Position numbers and translations under genes: made by a program | DNA from: a virus | Virus record (IMG/VR): IMGVR_UViG_3300022602_000128 | Coordinates: 1 to 54,541 of that record | Reading direction: 5' to 3' (one strand) | DNA length: 54,541 nucleotides | The notes under the pieces: generated by a model | What the model was told of the DNA's origin: nothing | Seen by the model: the letters and a program-made list of their open reading frames with translations, nothing else | Database searches by the model: none | Part shown: piece by piece, positions 7,122-14,775 of the stretch | Position numbering within the stretch: position 1 is the stretch's first letter | Layout: each line of letters starts with the position of its first letter

Positions 7122-9839
7122 TTATGCGGTTGCATTTAGAAGTTTCTGAGTCAGATCTTTGTGATCTTTAACATGGCTCACAAGTTCTTTGCTTTGGTCT
7201 AGGTGTTGTTGCATGATACCGCTTAATTGATTGATACTTTCTGTCATGTCAGCACGGGGTGTTGCAGATCCCGGAAATGTTAGTTCAGTTTTGGTAGAAG
7301 CAACTTTGACATCCTTGAGACTGTTGGTCAACGAATCCGTCATTTGTTTTACCATTGTCGACATCATAGCATTGATTGGGGAATTGCCAGTGGCCAAATC
7401 CATTTGATTTGATAATCCGTTTATTGATGTAACTAAGTCTGCATGGTCTTTGGCAGTGGGCATGGCAGTCATCATTGTTTTTAGATTATCCGACATGTCG
7501 GCAGTTTGCTTGTTAACTAATCCCAGTAAGTCGTTATGGTCCCGCATTGCGCCGTTGTTGGTAATTGACGCTGACAAGTCACCCAAGTTAAACGTGTCTT
7601 TTATAGTACGATTAAAAGAATTTATAATATCAGTTAGATAACTGGGTGCAGTATTCTGCTTAGAGTCTTGCATTCCCTTCATTGATTCGTTCATTGATGT
7701 TAATATACTAGAGAATCCGCCCATGTTAATGGGGATAGATCTTCCGTCTGGTAATGGAACGTGTGCTTCGTTCATGCCGTTTTCGCTGACCAATGCCACT
7801 TGACCCTTGGGCGTTGATATACCGCCGTCAGCAAAGCCCAACATGTCAGATAATTTAGATCCGGCTGCCATACCAATTGCGCCGCCTTCCAGGGCTCCCA
7901 ATGGGGACAAAGCACCGCCTGATACCACTGCGGCGCCTGCCCCGCCTATAGCCCCACCAATCAAAGTGCCAGCACCAATTGTTGTTACTTTGCCAATTGT
8001 TTTTAATGTGCTCTTTATAGTGCCCCAAACTCCGCTTTCGGCACCCTCACCATTGCCAAGACCAACATCTTTTAGCATTTTTCTAACACCACTGAGCATT
8101 TCCTTGGACACGTTGGCAAAGTCTTTGATAGCCGGAGTCAGTTCATCCTGTAGAGCAATTTTTAAATTTTGAGCCGCAGTTTCTGCACCCATTACAGAAT
8201 CCTGCAATTTACCGTTGGCACCCGCGGCTGCTTCTGTTGCATTAGTAGCGGTGTCTAAATTCTTTTCAGTTAGTTTGTATTGTGCTTGTCCCAAAGAATC
8301 AGCACTCTTGGCCAAGTTATTGAGTCCGTCAGCGCCAGCGATTGCACCAGTGGATATTGCTTTGGCAGTGTCACCATAGCGGCTTTCGAAGTTGTCGTTT
8401 GCTCTAGCAAAACCACCAGTCAAGTCTTTAAGGCTTGAATTTCCTCGTTCTAGACTTTGTGCGAATTCTCGGCCAGCATCTGCTTGGCCCAATACGTTTG
8501 CAGACACATCGGTAACTGCCCCACCCAACACTGTGGCTTGTATGGCGGCACGTTGTTGTGTTTCATCCATCAATGCCAAACTTGCTCGCACTCTTGCTGG
8601 CAAGCCTGGATCATTTGTGCGTTTGGCTATTTCATTTACTTTGGCAAAGAAAGCATATTGCTCTGCTTGTTTCTTTGCTTGATCCATCTTGGCTTTGGCA
8701 TCCTCGCCCATAATGTCAGCAACTGTTCTTATGTTCTTGGCCATCTCGGTAGTGGCCTGGGCTACTTGTGCATTGGTGGCAGTGCCGCCAGTTCTCTTCA
8801 AGTCCGATGTCATTTGAGCAACCAAGTTTGCTTGATCCTCAAAACTATAGCCTAGATTTAATAATTCATTTTGTAAACTTTTACCGCTCTTGCCTGTTTG
8901 TGTTGCTAGGTTACTAGTGACTCCGGCAACAATTTTTGCTCCACCGGCAACAGTGTAGCCCGATTCAGCCAATAAGCCCGCATTGTTCTTGATTACGTTT
9001 GAAAATTGATCTACAGTAAGTCCTGCTTGACCCGAATACTTGCGTAAATCATCCATGCCCTGTGCAAATGTAGCACCACTGGCTGTTGCATCATTAAATG
9101 CTTTGACTGTTTTTTCTACTTCTTTGCTTAATACTTCTACACCAAACTTGGCCAGTTTGCTGGCATTTTCTCCCAGTGCACCCAGTAATGGGCCAACAAC
9201 TGAAACAATATTACCAAATCTCTTAATCGCCGGACTGGCGCTGGTTGACATTATTTGCCCAAATGTGCCCGCGGCTTGACCGGCGGCTGCGGCTGTTTGC
9301 CCCTCCATGTCATATTGGGCCTGCATCAGTCCACTGGCTAACTCTATACCAGACTGACCGCTTTGTAGTCCCTTGACAAAAGCACCAACGCCCTGCACAC
9401 CAGACGATGCCACTTTACCCAATGCTTTGCCAAGATTCTTAGTGGTTTCAATTGTGTCGGATTTTACTGCTTCGTCTCTAAGTGCATTGCGTTTGGCCAA
9501 CAGTTCGTCTCGGGCTTTTTGCTCGTCACGAGTCTTTGCGTTTTTGGTAGCCTCTTCAATTGCCTTGTCTAGTGCATCCAATTCATCCTTGAAGTTGGAC
9601 AAGGCATTGGGTGTTGGCGACAACATTTTACTAAAACTTGTGGTTTTTTCGTTGGCTTTCTTTAAAGAAGCAGTATATCGTTCAGTTTGTTTAGACAGGG
9701 TGTCTAAATCTGCGGCTAACTCATCAATGGTTTTGCCTGCCCCGTAAACAGCACCACCCTTGGCTCCACCAGACTGCCTACCAGCAGTACGCATCTCGTC
9801 CAAGAGGTTCTTGAGTAGGCCTTTGATTTCGTCATCCAT
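7122..9839 (-). CDS. Tail tape-measure-like protein
   Basis: A 905-residue protein with the general look of a tail tape measure: a helical N-terminal half rich in K, A, E and D, a central hydrophobic Gly/Ala segment (IGAGTLIGGAIGGAGAAVVSG, about residues 625-645), and the FADGG...VALVSENG..EAHVPLPDGRSIPI block (about 673-706) that is very common near the C-terminus of phage tape measures. Tape measures set tail length and are kept soluble by chaperones. T4's own tape measure, gp29, is 590 aa and is not obviously similar. The gene lies upstream of the portal, transcribed leftward from a TATAAATA promoter at 9888-9895, and back-to-back with the gp26-like gene. Alternative: another internal tail or virion protein. 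Identification rests on composition and the C-terminal block. Confidence 0.72.
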   Translation of the reverse strand: MDDEIKGLLKNLLDEMRTAGRQSGGAKGGAVYGAGKTIDELAADLDTLSKQTERYTASLKKANEKTTSFSKMLSPTPNALSNFKDELDALDKAIEEATKNAKTRDEQKARDELLAKRNALRDEAVKSDTIETTKNLGKALGKVASSGVQGVGAFVKGLQSGQSGIELASGLMQAQYDMEGQTAAAAGQAAGTFGQIMSTSASPAIKRFGNIVSVVGPLLGALGENASKLAKFGVEVLSKEVEKTVKAFNDATASGATFAQGMDDLRKYSGQAGLTVDQFSNVIKNNAGLLAESGYTVAGGAKIVAGVTSNLATQTGKSGKSLQNELLNLGYSFEDQANLVAQMTSDLKRTGGTATNAQVAQATTEMAKNIRTVADIMGEDAKAKMDQAKKQAEQYAFFAKVNEIAKRTNDPGLPARVRASLALMDETQQRAAIQATVLGGAVTDVSANVLGQADAGREFAQSLERGNSSLKDLTGGFARANDNFESRYGDTAKAISTGAIAGADGLNNLAKSADSLGQAQYKLTEKNLDTATNATEAAAGANGKLQDSVMGAETAAQNLKIALQDELTPAIKDFANVSKEMLSGVRKMLKDVGLGNGEGAESGVWGTIKSTLKTIGKVTTIGAGTLIGGAIGGAGAAVVSGGALSPLGALEGGAIGMAAGSKLSDMLGFADGGISTPKGQVALVSENGMNEAHVPLPDGRSIPINMGGFSSILTSMNESMKGMQDSKQNTAPSYLTDIINSFNRTIKDTFNLGDLSASITNNGAMRDHNDLLGLVNKQTADMSDNLKTMMTAMPTAKDHADLVTSINGLSNQMDLATGNSPINAMMSTMVKQMTDSLTNSLKDVKVASTKTELTFPGSATPRADMTESINQLSGIMQQHLDQSKELVSHVKDHKDLTQKLLNATA

Positions 9840-9865
9840 ATTTAAAATTCCAGTTATTTTTAGTC

Positions 9866-9873
9866 TATAAATA
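9866..9873 (+). promoter_or_regulatory. Late promoter box TATAAATA (rightward)
   Basis: Exact late -10 box 42 bases before the gp26 ATG. RNA would start near 9879-9880 and carry the AGGAT ribosome site at about 9895-9899. Confidence 0.75.
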
Positions 9874-9887
9874 ATTATAGTATCATA

Positions 9888-9895
9888 TATTTATA
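9888..9895 (-). promoter_or_regulatory. Late promoter box TATAAATA (leftward)
   Basis: On the minus strand this is an exact late -10 box, predicted to start RNA near 9881-9882 for the tape-measure gene at 9839. It faces the rightward box at 9866-9873, so each transcript runs through the other promoter. Confidence 0.7.
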
Positions 9896-9907
9896 GGATT
9901 CAAATAC

Positions 9908-10750
9908 ATGTCTGAGCAACAATCAAACCCTTTAGCCAACTTCTTTCGTCAGCCCGCAATCTACATCAAACTGCCCAGTGGGGGCAAATGGTGGAAAGAC
10001 GGCAGTTTGGAACTGACTGTGACCGGGGAAATAGGGATTTATCCCATGACCACGAAAGATGAAATAACACTAAAAACACCCGACGCACTAATGAATGGTC
10101 AGGGTGTAGTGGATGTTATTCAAAGTTGTGTGCCATCAATTAAAAATGCGTGGGATATGCCCAGTATTGATGTGGATGCAGTACTTATTGCCATACGCAT
10201 TGCCAGTTATGGTGAAAACATGGAGTTTGAAAGCACTTGCCCGCATTGCAATGAAGAAAACAAACACGAGATTGATCTCAAAGGGCCACTAAGTGGAATC
10301 CGATCACCGGACTACAGCCAAACAGTAGTATACAAGACATTGAAAATCAAATTGCACCCACAGAACTATTATGCAGTTAATAGATCCAATCGAGTTAACT
10401 TTGAGGAACAAAAGATATCCGACGCACTGAACATGGGCAAAGATGTCGATCCCGAAGTCAAAGTCAAGTATTTGACTGAGAGCATGAGCAGACTAATCGA
10501 ATTGGGCTTGGAATCAATAACTGCCAGTGTGGAGTATATTGAGATGGAAGATGGTGCTAGGATTGACAACAAGGCGCATATCAAGGACTTCTTTAAAAAT
10601 GCCGAAGCCAGCGTGGTGCGTTTAGTCCAAGACAAACTCAGCGATCTAGCAGAACAAAGCAAGATACAACCAGCAAAACTACAATGCATGGAGTGCACAA
10701 AACCCTATGAAGTGGCATTGTTGTTTGATTACTCTAATTTTTTCGGTTAA
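9908..10750 (+). CDS. 26: gp26-like baseplate hub/tail assembly protein (T4_baseplate family)
   Basis: A 280-residue protein of the T4 gp26 family, which takes part in assembling the central baseplate hub. Typical features are the N-terminal IYIKLPSGGKWW (about 17-28) and the EITLKTPDALMNGQGVVDVIQSCVP block. Two CxxC knuckles, C111/C114 (CPHC) and C260/C263 (CMEC), could bind one zinc. The gene has its own late promoter and a clear AGGAT ribosome site. Its 3' end carries a T TTT TTC heptamer and overlaps a small ORF in the -1 frame, so most ribosomes would make the 280-aa form and some a 356-aa fusion. Being divergent from the tape measure gene, it may serve as that protein's chaperone in the manner of lambda gpG/gpGT (inference). 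Confidence 0.82.
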   Translation: MSEQQSNPLANFFRQPAIYIKLPSGGKWWKDGSLELTVTGEIGIYPMTTKDEITLKTPDALMNGQGVVDVIQSCVPSIKNAWDMPSIDVDAVLIAIRIASYGENMEFESTCPHCNEENKHEIDLKGPLSGIRSPDYSQTVVYKTLKIKLHPQNYYAVNRSNRVNFEEQKISDALNMGKDVDPEVKVKYLTESMSRLIELGLESITASVEYIEMEDGARIDNKAHIKDFFKNAEASVVRLVQDKLSDLAEQSKIQPAKLQCMECTKPYEVALLFDYSNFFG

Positions 10751-10825
10751 GGCTTTTATCAATAACTGATGATGCCGAACTCATTAAGTTCTTGGAACGA
10801 TATGAGAAACAGGTAAAAGCCTTAA
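10738..10825 (+). promoter_or_regulatory. Predicted -1 ribosomal frameshift signal
   Basis: Slippery heptamer T TTT TTC at 10738-10744, in the correct X XXY YYZ register for the gp26 frame (codons TTT and TTC at residues 278-279). The gp26 stop TAA lies at 10748-10750. Bases 10747-10758 are perfectly complementary to 10814-10825 (12 bp), with smaller nested pairings inside (10780-10784 with 10802-10806, and GTTC/GAAC within). The -1 frame has a stop at 10735-10737, so it opens exactly at the heptamer. The helix starts only two bases beyond the heptamer, closer than usual, so its lowest pairs would have to melt. Confidence 0.65.
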
Positions 10826-10977
10826 AGCATGAAGCACTTACTATGGCATGGCATATGAGAGGTGGGTTAACTTATGCCGAAGTGATGTCAATAGGAGATC
10901 AAGAAAGAACTATTATATCAGATATAGTCAAAGATCACATAGAAGCAACTAAAAAATCAGGACTTCCTTTCTTCTGA
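10744..10977 (+). CDS. gp51/chaperone-like extension, made by -1 frameshift from gp26
   Basis: In the -1 frame after the heptamer there are 77 codons. They encode a helical, charged segment with a WHMRGGLTYAEVM block and a TKKSGLPFF end, resembling the C-terminal domain that frameshifting adds to phage tail-assembly chaperones. If translated alone it has no good start: only a TTG at 10792 (61 aa, no ribosome site) or an ATG at about 10841 (44-46 aa). The simplest reading is a 356-aa gp26-extension fusion. Position right after gp26 corresponds to T4 gene 51, a hub assembly factor, but this ORF is much shorter than T4 gp51 (249 aa). The alternative is a separate small protein from an unusual start. 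Confidence 0.62.
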   Translation, partial: RLRLLSITDDAELIKFLERYEKQVKALKHEALTMAWHMRGGLTYAEVMSIGDQERTIISDIVKDHIEATKKSGLPFF

Positions 10978-11016
10978 TTTTCTTTTCAATTCTTTGAGTT
11001 TGTTATGTTCCTTAAG

Positions 11017-11464
11017 AGATGTCTAAAGACATCTGTTGTTGCGCTATCGCTTACAACATTATTCTTTAATTATTGATTAAAAACTTTACGAAGTAAAGTA
11101 AAGGCCATTCATCCAGAACAAGCAGTCACACTTTGCCCGATAAACGGGCAAAAAATGATTTCATCCGAGACGCACAATCATCAGCGTTAGGGCATTGCAG
11201 AGGCGGTTGACCTGTACCTCGAGCCCCGTCTTTTATTCAACGGCAGTTAATATAATATACGCAGACATACTATATTAACCTGTGGGAGTTACCCACTCAT
11301 TTAGCCTTGGTTTAATTCTTTTCAAATAGCAAAACCGGTTGTATGAAGGCATATCCGATCGTCGTCCTGTTAAGGATAGTTGCTAAGTGCTCTGTACGGC
11401 GCAGAGTCTTCCGTCCGAGTGACACGTAGTCCTCTTGTCTTGGGCACACGTTTTTAACTTGTGC
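11017..11464 (+). ncRNA. Candidate large structured RNA (unclassified)
   Basis: This non-coding stretch of about 490 bases (10978-11469) contains many perfect hairpins in close order: 11017-11023/11028-11034; 11035-11039/11053-11057 enclosing GCG/CGC; 11083-11089/11093-11099; 11132-11139/11145-11152; a nested arm GGGC 11190-11193 with GCCC 11223-11226 around GAGG 11200-11203 with CCTC 11217-11220; 11246-11254/11271-11279; 11282-11286/11292-11296; 11309-11313/11332-11336; 11352-11356/11374-11378; 11390-11394/11402-11406; 11444-11448/11460-11464. G-U pairs can extend two helices only if the plus strand is the RNA, which weakly favours that strand. Size and context recall the phage-borne GOLLD and ROOL ornate RNAs, but neither was recognised by sequence. 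No promoter was identified; read-through from the gp26 promoter is possible. Confidence 0.5.
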
Positions 11465-11469
11465 GAGTC

Positions 11470-11904
11470 TTAACCGTTTAATTTGTTTAGTATGTGGGAG
11501 CCATGGACACGGACTTGTATATGTCCGTTATAGTAATCTGTAGATTCTAATACTCTATTTGTAAATTGCTCGCGGGCTTCAATGTAACTACATTCTGCCT
11601 TGCTTTTGCAATAATAGAGTATTTCTCTGGTAAAGTTTTCGGTGCCATGAGTTTGAACGTCTTTGTTGAGTTGGTCGTTAGAGCCATAATATGTAAGCCA
11701 ATCGGAATCTACTTTTGATCGTATTTTCTTCTTTTTCTTGGTGCCGTTCTTGAGTTTTACAGTTTTGTAAGATGTTTTTGCGAATTTCGCTAGTTTTTTG
11801 CCTATGTACTTTTTGCCAGATAGATTATTAGTGATAAGATACACAAAACCCACACAGTCTTCGGGAAGTTCCTGTACAGGTGAGTTCTGAAATATCCATG
11901 TCAT
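11470..11904 (-). CDS. GIY-YIG endonuclease-like protein
   Basis: A 144-residue single-domain protein. GFVYLITNNLSGKKYIGKK (about 19-37) gives the GIY-YIG core, and later residues (the EAREQF segment) include the Glu expected for metal binding. A lysine-rich loop (NGTKKKKKIRSK) and a WLTYYGSN block precede it, a form seen in Seg-like and hypothetical phage nucleases. It lacks an obvious NUMOD DNA-binding tail, so specificity is unclear. It lies downstream of gp46 in the same direction, and its stop codon adjoins the structured non-coding region, which could be its target or co-mobilised neighbour (inference). The role may be homing, or repair and resolution. Confidence 0.78.
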   Translation of the reverse strand: MTWIFQNSPVQELPEDCVGFVYLITNNLSGKKYIGKKLAKFAKTSYKTVKLKNGTKKKKKIRSKVDSDWLTYYGSNDQLNKDVQTHGTENFTREILYYCKSKAECSYIEAREQFTNRVLESTDYYNGHIQVRVHGSHILNKLNG

Positions 11905-11939
11905 GTAATATAGTTATGATTGTTGGAGCCATGATTAAA

Positions 11940-13709
11940 TTATTTTATTTCAATATCAGTATTATATGTTGTGAATCCGTTTTCTTTGACAACGTGCAGG
12001 GTATTATGAACCCGTCCTGCCAATTCATCCTTGTGAGATACCAACCAAATACTCTTGTTGGCATCCCGGCTCATCTTTTTAAGTATCCCGAGACTGTTTT
12101 CAACCCCACTGCTGTCCATTCCGCTGTCAATAAGTTCGTCAATGAATAACAGGTTAATGGGCTGGTATAGGCTTTCCCATACATCACGGAAACTCCAACT
12201 CAGGGATAAGATCAAACGATTGCGCTCTCCCCTACTCAAATTGTCAAAGTCCAGTTCTCTGCCCAGTTCGCTGATACTAACAGTCAAATCGTTATTGAAC
12301 TTGACAGTGTGCGGTAGGCCTATGCGATCTAAGTATTGCCCCAATCGTGCATTTAGATAACTTAAATTTTGATCAATGATACGTTTGCGAATAAACGAAT
12401 CCTTGTTAGTCAGTAACTTGTGTAAGAACTCTTGATGCTGTTTAACACGATCAAGTTCATTCATTAAGTCGTAATTGACATCTTCCAGTGCTTGTTCACT
12501 CATGTCCTTGATCTGTTCAGCATAGGGGTCAGATTCTTCTTGCTTGGCAGTTAACTGTGCAAGAATACTGCCCATACTACTTCTATGTTCAAATGCATCT
12601 GATTCATTGGTATAGTAAACTGTGGGCTTATCGCCTAGTTCGCCCAATGCAGTCAACGCCTCGGTATTCTCCAGCCATTGCGTATGGGCCGCAAGTGCAT
12701 TGAGTGCAGTGTCGCTAATTTGCCTTTGCTTGTCCTCAAGCATTTGTTCATGATTGTCGTCATGCAAGTCCTGTCCACAAGCATGGCACTGGTGATTTTG
12801 CAAGGCCTCTAGTTCGGCCCGTAGTCGAGCCAACACTTTGTCTTCTCTGGCTTGGTCACGTTCGTTTTGTGCAATGTAACCTTTGATCTTGTCTATTTCG
12901 GCTTTCTTCTTGTTGTACTCATTTAACTTTTGGTGGGCCACTAGTTCTGATTCAATGTCTAAGGCATTTAGTTCGTCAAATGACGCAACCAACTTGTCTA
13001 AATCTTCGTCTTTCTTTCTAAGCCAAAGCGTTTGCCTGCGCTTTAGATTTTCTATTTGTTCTTGTATACGTGCATTGGCATCAGTTACTGCTTTGATTCT
13101 ATACTCCTCTTGAGTAATAGCATCCTTGGTAACTTTGACTTGTTCTTTAAGCAATTCTGCTTTTTCACTTAACAGTGTAATACCCAATAACTGCTCAATG
13201 ATAGTTCTTTGATCATTGGCTTTTAACGATAAAAACGGTTCAGTATAGGTGTTTAAAGCCACAATGTGTTTAAACATGTCATGGCTCATGCCCAACATAC
13301 GTTCTATCTCTGCTTGCGTTTCTCGGCTATCGCCCTGTGCTTCGTCTGTGATCTCTTTTTCTTGATCGTTCACAAAGAATCGCATAACATTGGGTTTACG
13401 CCCACGTTCAATTCTATAGGTTGCACCATCTTTCTCAAAGTCAATAGTCACCATCATACCTTTGGTATTGGTTTTATTGATCAAGTTGTCTTTCTTGATA
13501 TTGGTTAGAGCATTGCCGTAAAGGGCATAACTCAATGCATTGATAATAGTTGTTTTACCAGTACCATTGCGTGCACCCGAATCATCTCCACCCAAGTCCA
13601 AGTTTTCACCCAGCACCAGAGTTAAATCATTGCGATCAAAACTGACGGCTTGTGTGGAGTTACCCACACTCATAAAGTTTCTAACTGTTAAATCTTTTAT
13701 TTTAAACAT
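11940..13709 (-). CDS. 46: Recombination nuclease ATPase subunit (gp46, Rad50/SbcC-like)
   Basis: A 589-residue SMC-type ATPase that pairs with gp47 to resect DNA ends for recombination-dependent replication and host DNA breakdown. Walker A is GARNGTGKTT near residue 45-54; the ABC signature is in LSRGERNRLILSLSW near the C-terminus, followed by Walker B LLFIDELIDSGMD and the WLVSHKDEL switch. Between them are coiled-coil arms with a zinc hook C308-H-A-C311. The length matches T4 gp46 (560 aa). Its start codon overlaps the stop of the gp47 gene upstream, indicating coupled translation. In T4 these genes are early/middle; no late box was seen here. Confidence 0.95.
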   Translation of the reverse strand: MFKIKDLTVRNFMSVGNSTQAVSFDRNDLTLVLGENLDLGGDDSGARNGTGKTTIINALSYALYGNALTNIKKDNLINKTNTKGMMVTIDFEKDGATYRIERGRKPNVMRFFVNDQEKEITDEAQGDSRETQAEIERMLGMSHDMFKHIVALNTYTEPFLSLKANDQRTIIEQLLGITLLSEKAELLKEQVKVTKDAITQEEYRIKAVTDANARIQEQIENLKRRQTLWLRKKDEDLDKLVASFDELNALDIESELVAHQKLNEYNKKKAEIDKIKGYIAQNERDQAREDKVLARLRAELEALQNHQCHACGQDLHDDNHEQMLEDKQRQISDTALNALAAHTQWLENTEALTALGELGDKPTVYYTNESDAFEHRSSMGSILAQLTAKQEESDPYAEQIKDMSEQALEDVNYDLMNELDRVKQHQEFLHKLLTNKDSFIRKRIIDQNLSYLNARLGQYLDRIGLPHTVKFNNDLTVSISELGRELDFDNLSRGERNRLILSLSWSFRDVWESLYQPINLLFIDELIDSGMDSSGVENSLGILKKMSRDANKSIWLVSHKDELAGRVHNTLHVVKENGFTTYNTDIEIK

Positions 13710-14725
13710 TAAAGGTTTCTATATAAATCAAGTAGTAAGTTGGGATCGTATTGCTTGCTGTCTATCGTAGTTAGTTGACTATACACGATTTGATCCACAG
13801 ATTCAAATTCAATATTACCTTGTATTTGGTAGTCAGTCAAGTCTGTGACTTTGGCGGGAATAAGAGTAATCTCACGTAACCCATAAGTGCTGGTAAACGT
13901 TTCCTTGATAAAAGTTGCTTCTTCGTAACTGATGTCTACATCCAAATTGACTCTGACATGCATTCCGGGATGCAACATCTTTTCTGTGTGATTTAACACA
14001 TCGCTTAGATTGAATACCCGATATCGAGGTTGGTCAGGCCACGCATGATATGTGGGCGCATTGCCCCACTCAAGGATAGTCAAGCCACGTTCGTCATCTC
14101 CGGCATCGGCGTAGTTGTGCGGAAAGCAATTTCCAATGTATGTAATATTCTTTTGTGTTTGACGTTTGTGAAAGTGTCCCGTAAACACATGATCAAATTG
14201 TCTAAAGTGATCTCGTTCCAATTCACCATGTTGCGGCATCGCAACCATAGCATTCATTAAGTATCCAGGCAATTCGAAGTGACCGAACATGTATTTTCCT
14301 CGTAACTTAGTAATACGTTTATGGTCATCACCACAGAGCCAAGGAGCGATAACCACATCACCAGCACTAAACCAATCATTACAAATTTGTACGTTGGGGA
14401 GATGCTTTGCCCATTCGACACTCTGCACATCACGCTTATCCCTATAATAGAGATCATGGTTGCCAGGAATAAAATAAACAGTAGAAAAATTAGCATTCAA
14501 ATGCTCCAGTGCTTGTAGGCTATAGCCCAAAGTAAGTATATTGATACTGGCTCTGTTATTATGCCAATCACCGAGAAAGAATGCAGTTTCGCATCCCTCC
14601 TCTTTGGCTTTGGTAGTAGCCCATTTGACAAAATTCAAACAGTCTTCGTTGTGTAGAGTACTATTGGACTTTAGTCCAAAATGTATATCAGTGAATAGCG
14701 CGGCTTTTTTAAATAAGTTAGACAT
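13709..14725 (-). CDS. 47: Recombination nuclease subunit (gp47, Mre11/SbcD-like)
   Basis: A 338-residue metallophosphoesterase, partner of gp46. The metal-binding motifs are present in order: FTDIHFG (D and H, near 12-18), FLGDWHNN (about 50-57), FIPGNHDLYY (about 87-96), and the GHFHKRQ block (about 179-185). The length agrees with T4 gp47 (339 aa). The 3' end overlaps the gp46 start by one base. A 7-bp hairpin (14731-14754) sits just before the start codon and could modulate initiation. It lies downstream of the gp55 gene. Confidence 0.95.
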   Translation of the reverse strand: MSNLFKKAALFTDIHFGLKSNSTLHNEDCLNFVKWATTKAKEEGCETAFFLGDWHNNRASINILTLGYSLQALEHLNANFSTVYFIPGNHDLYYRDKRDVQSVEWAKHLPNVQICNDWFSAGDVVIAPWLCGDDHKRITKLRGKYMFGHFELPGYLMNAMVAMPQHGELERDHFRQFDHVFTGHFHKRQTQKNITYIGNCFPHNYADAGDDERGLTILEWGNAPTYHAWPDQPRYRVFNLSDVLNHTEKMLHPGMHVRVNLDVDISYEEATFIKETFTSTYGLREITLIPAKVTDLTDYQIQGNIEFESVDQIVYSQLTTIDSKQYDPNLLLDLYRNL

Positions 14726-14730
14726 TTTGC

Positions 14731-14754
14731 TAGTGTAACATTTCCGCTACACTA
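14731..14754 (-). promoter_or_regulatory. Hairpin in the leader of gene 47
   Basis: TAGTGTA at 14731-14737 pairs with TACACTA at 14748-14754. It lies five bases from the gp47 ATG and has no U-run, so it is not an ordinary terminator. The loop carries GGAAATG, a ribosome-site-like sequence with a four-codon mini-ORF. It may control gp47 translation or the gp55-gp47 junction. Confidence 0.35.
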
Positions 14755-14775
14755 AAGCAACATCTACTTTGCCAC

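Noticed and set aside
11132-11152. 8-bp hairpin in the structured region as a terminator
   Set aside because: It is followed by A, not U, on the plus strand, and on the minus strand the U-run precedes it; it fits better as part of the larger RNA fold.
10978-11904. Group I intron with GIY-YIG ORF
   Set aside because: No split gene surrounds it, and no P7-like core was recognised; the neighbouring gene ends normally at 10977.
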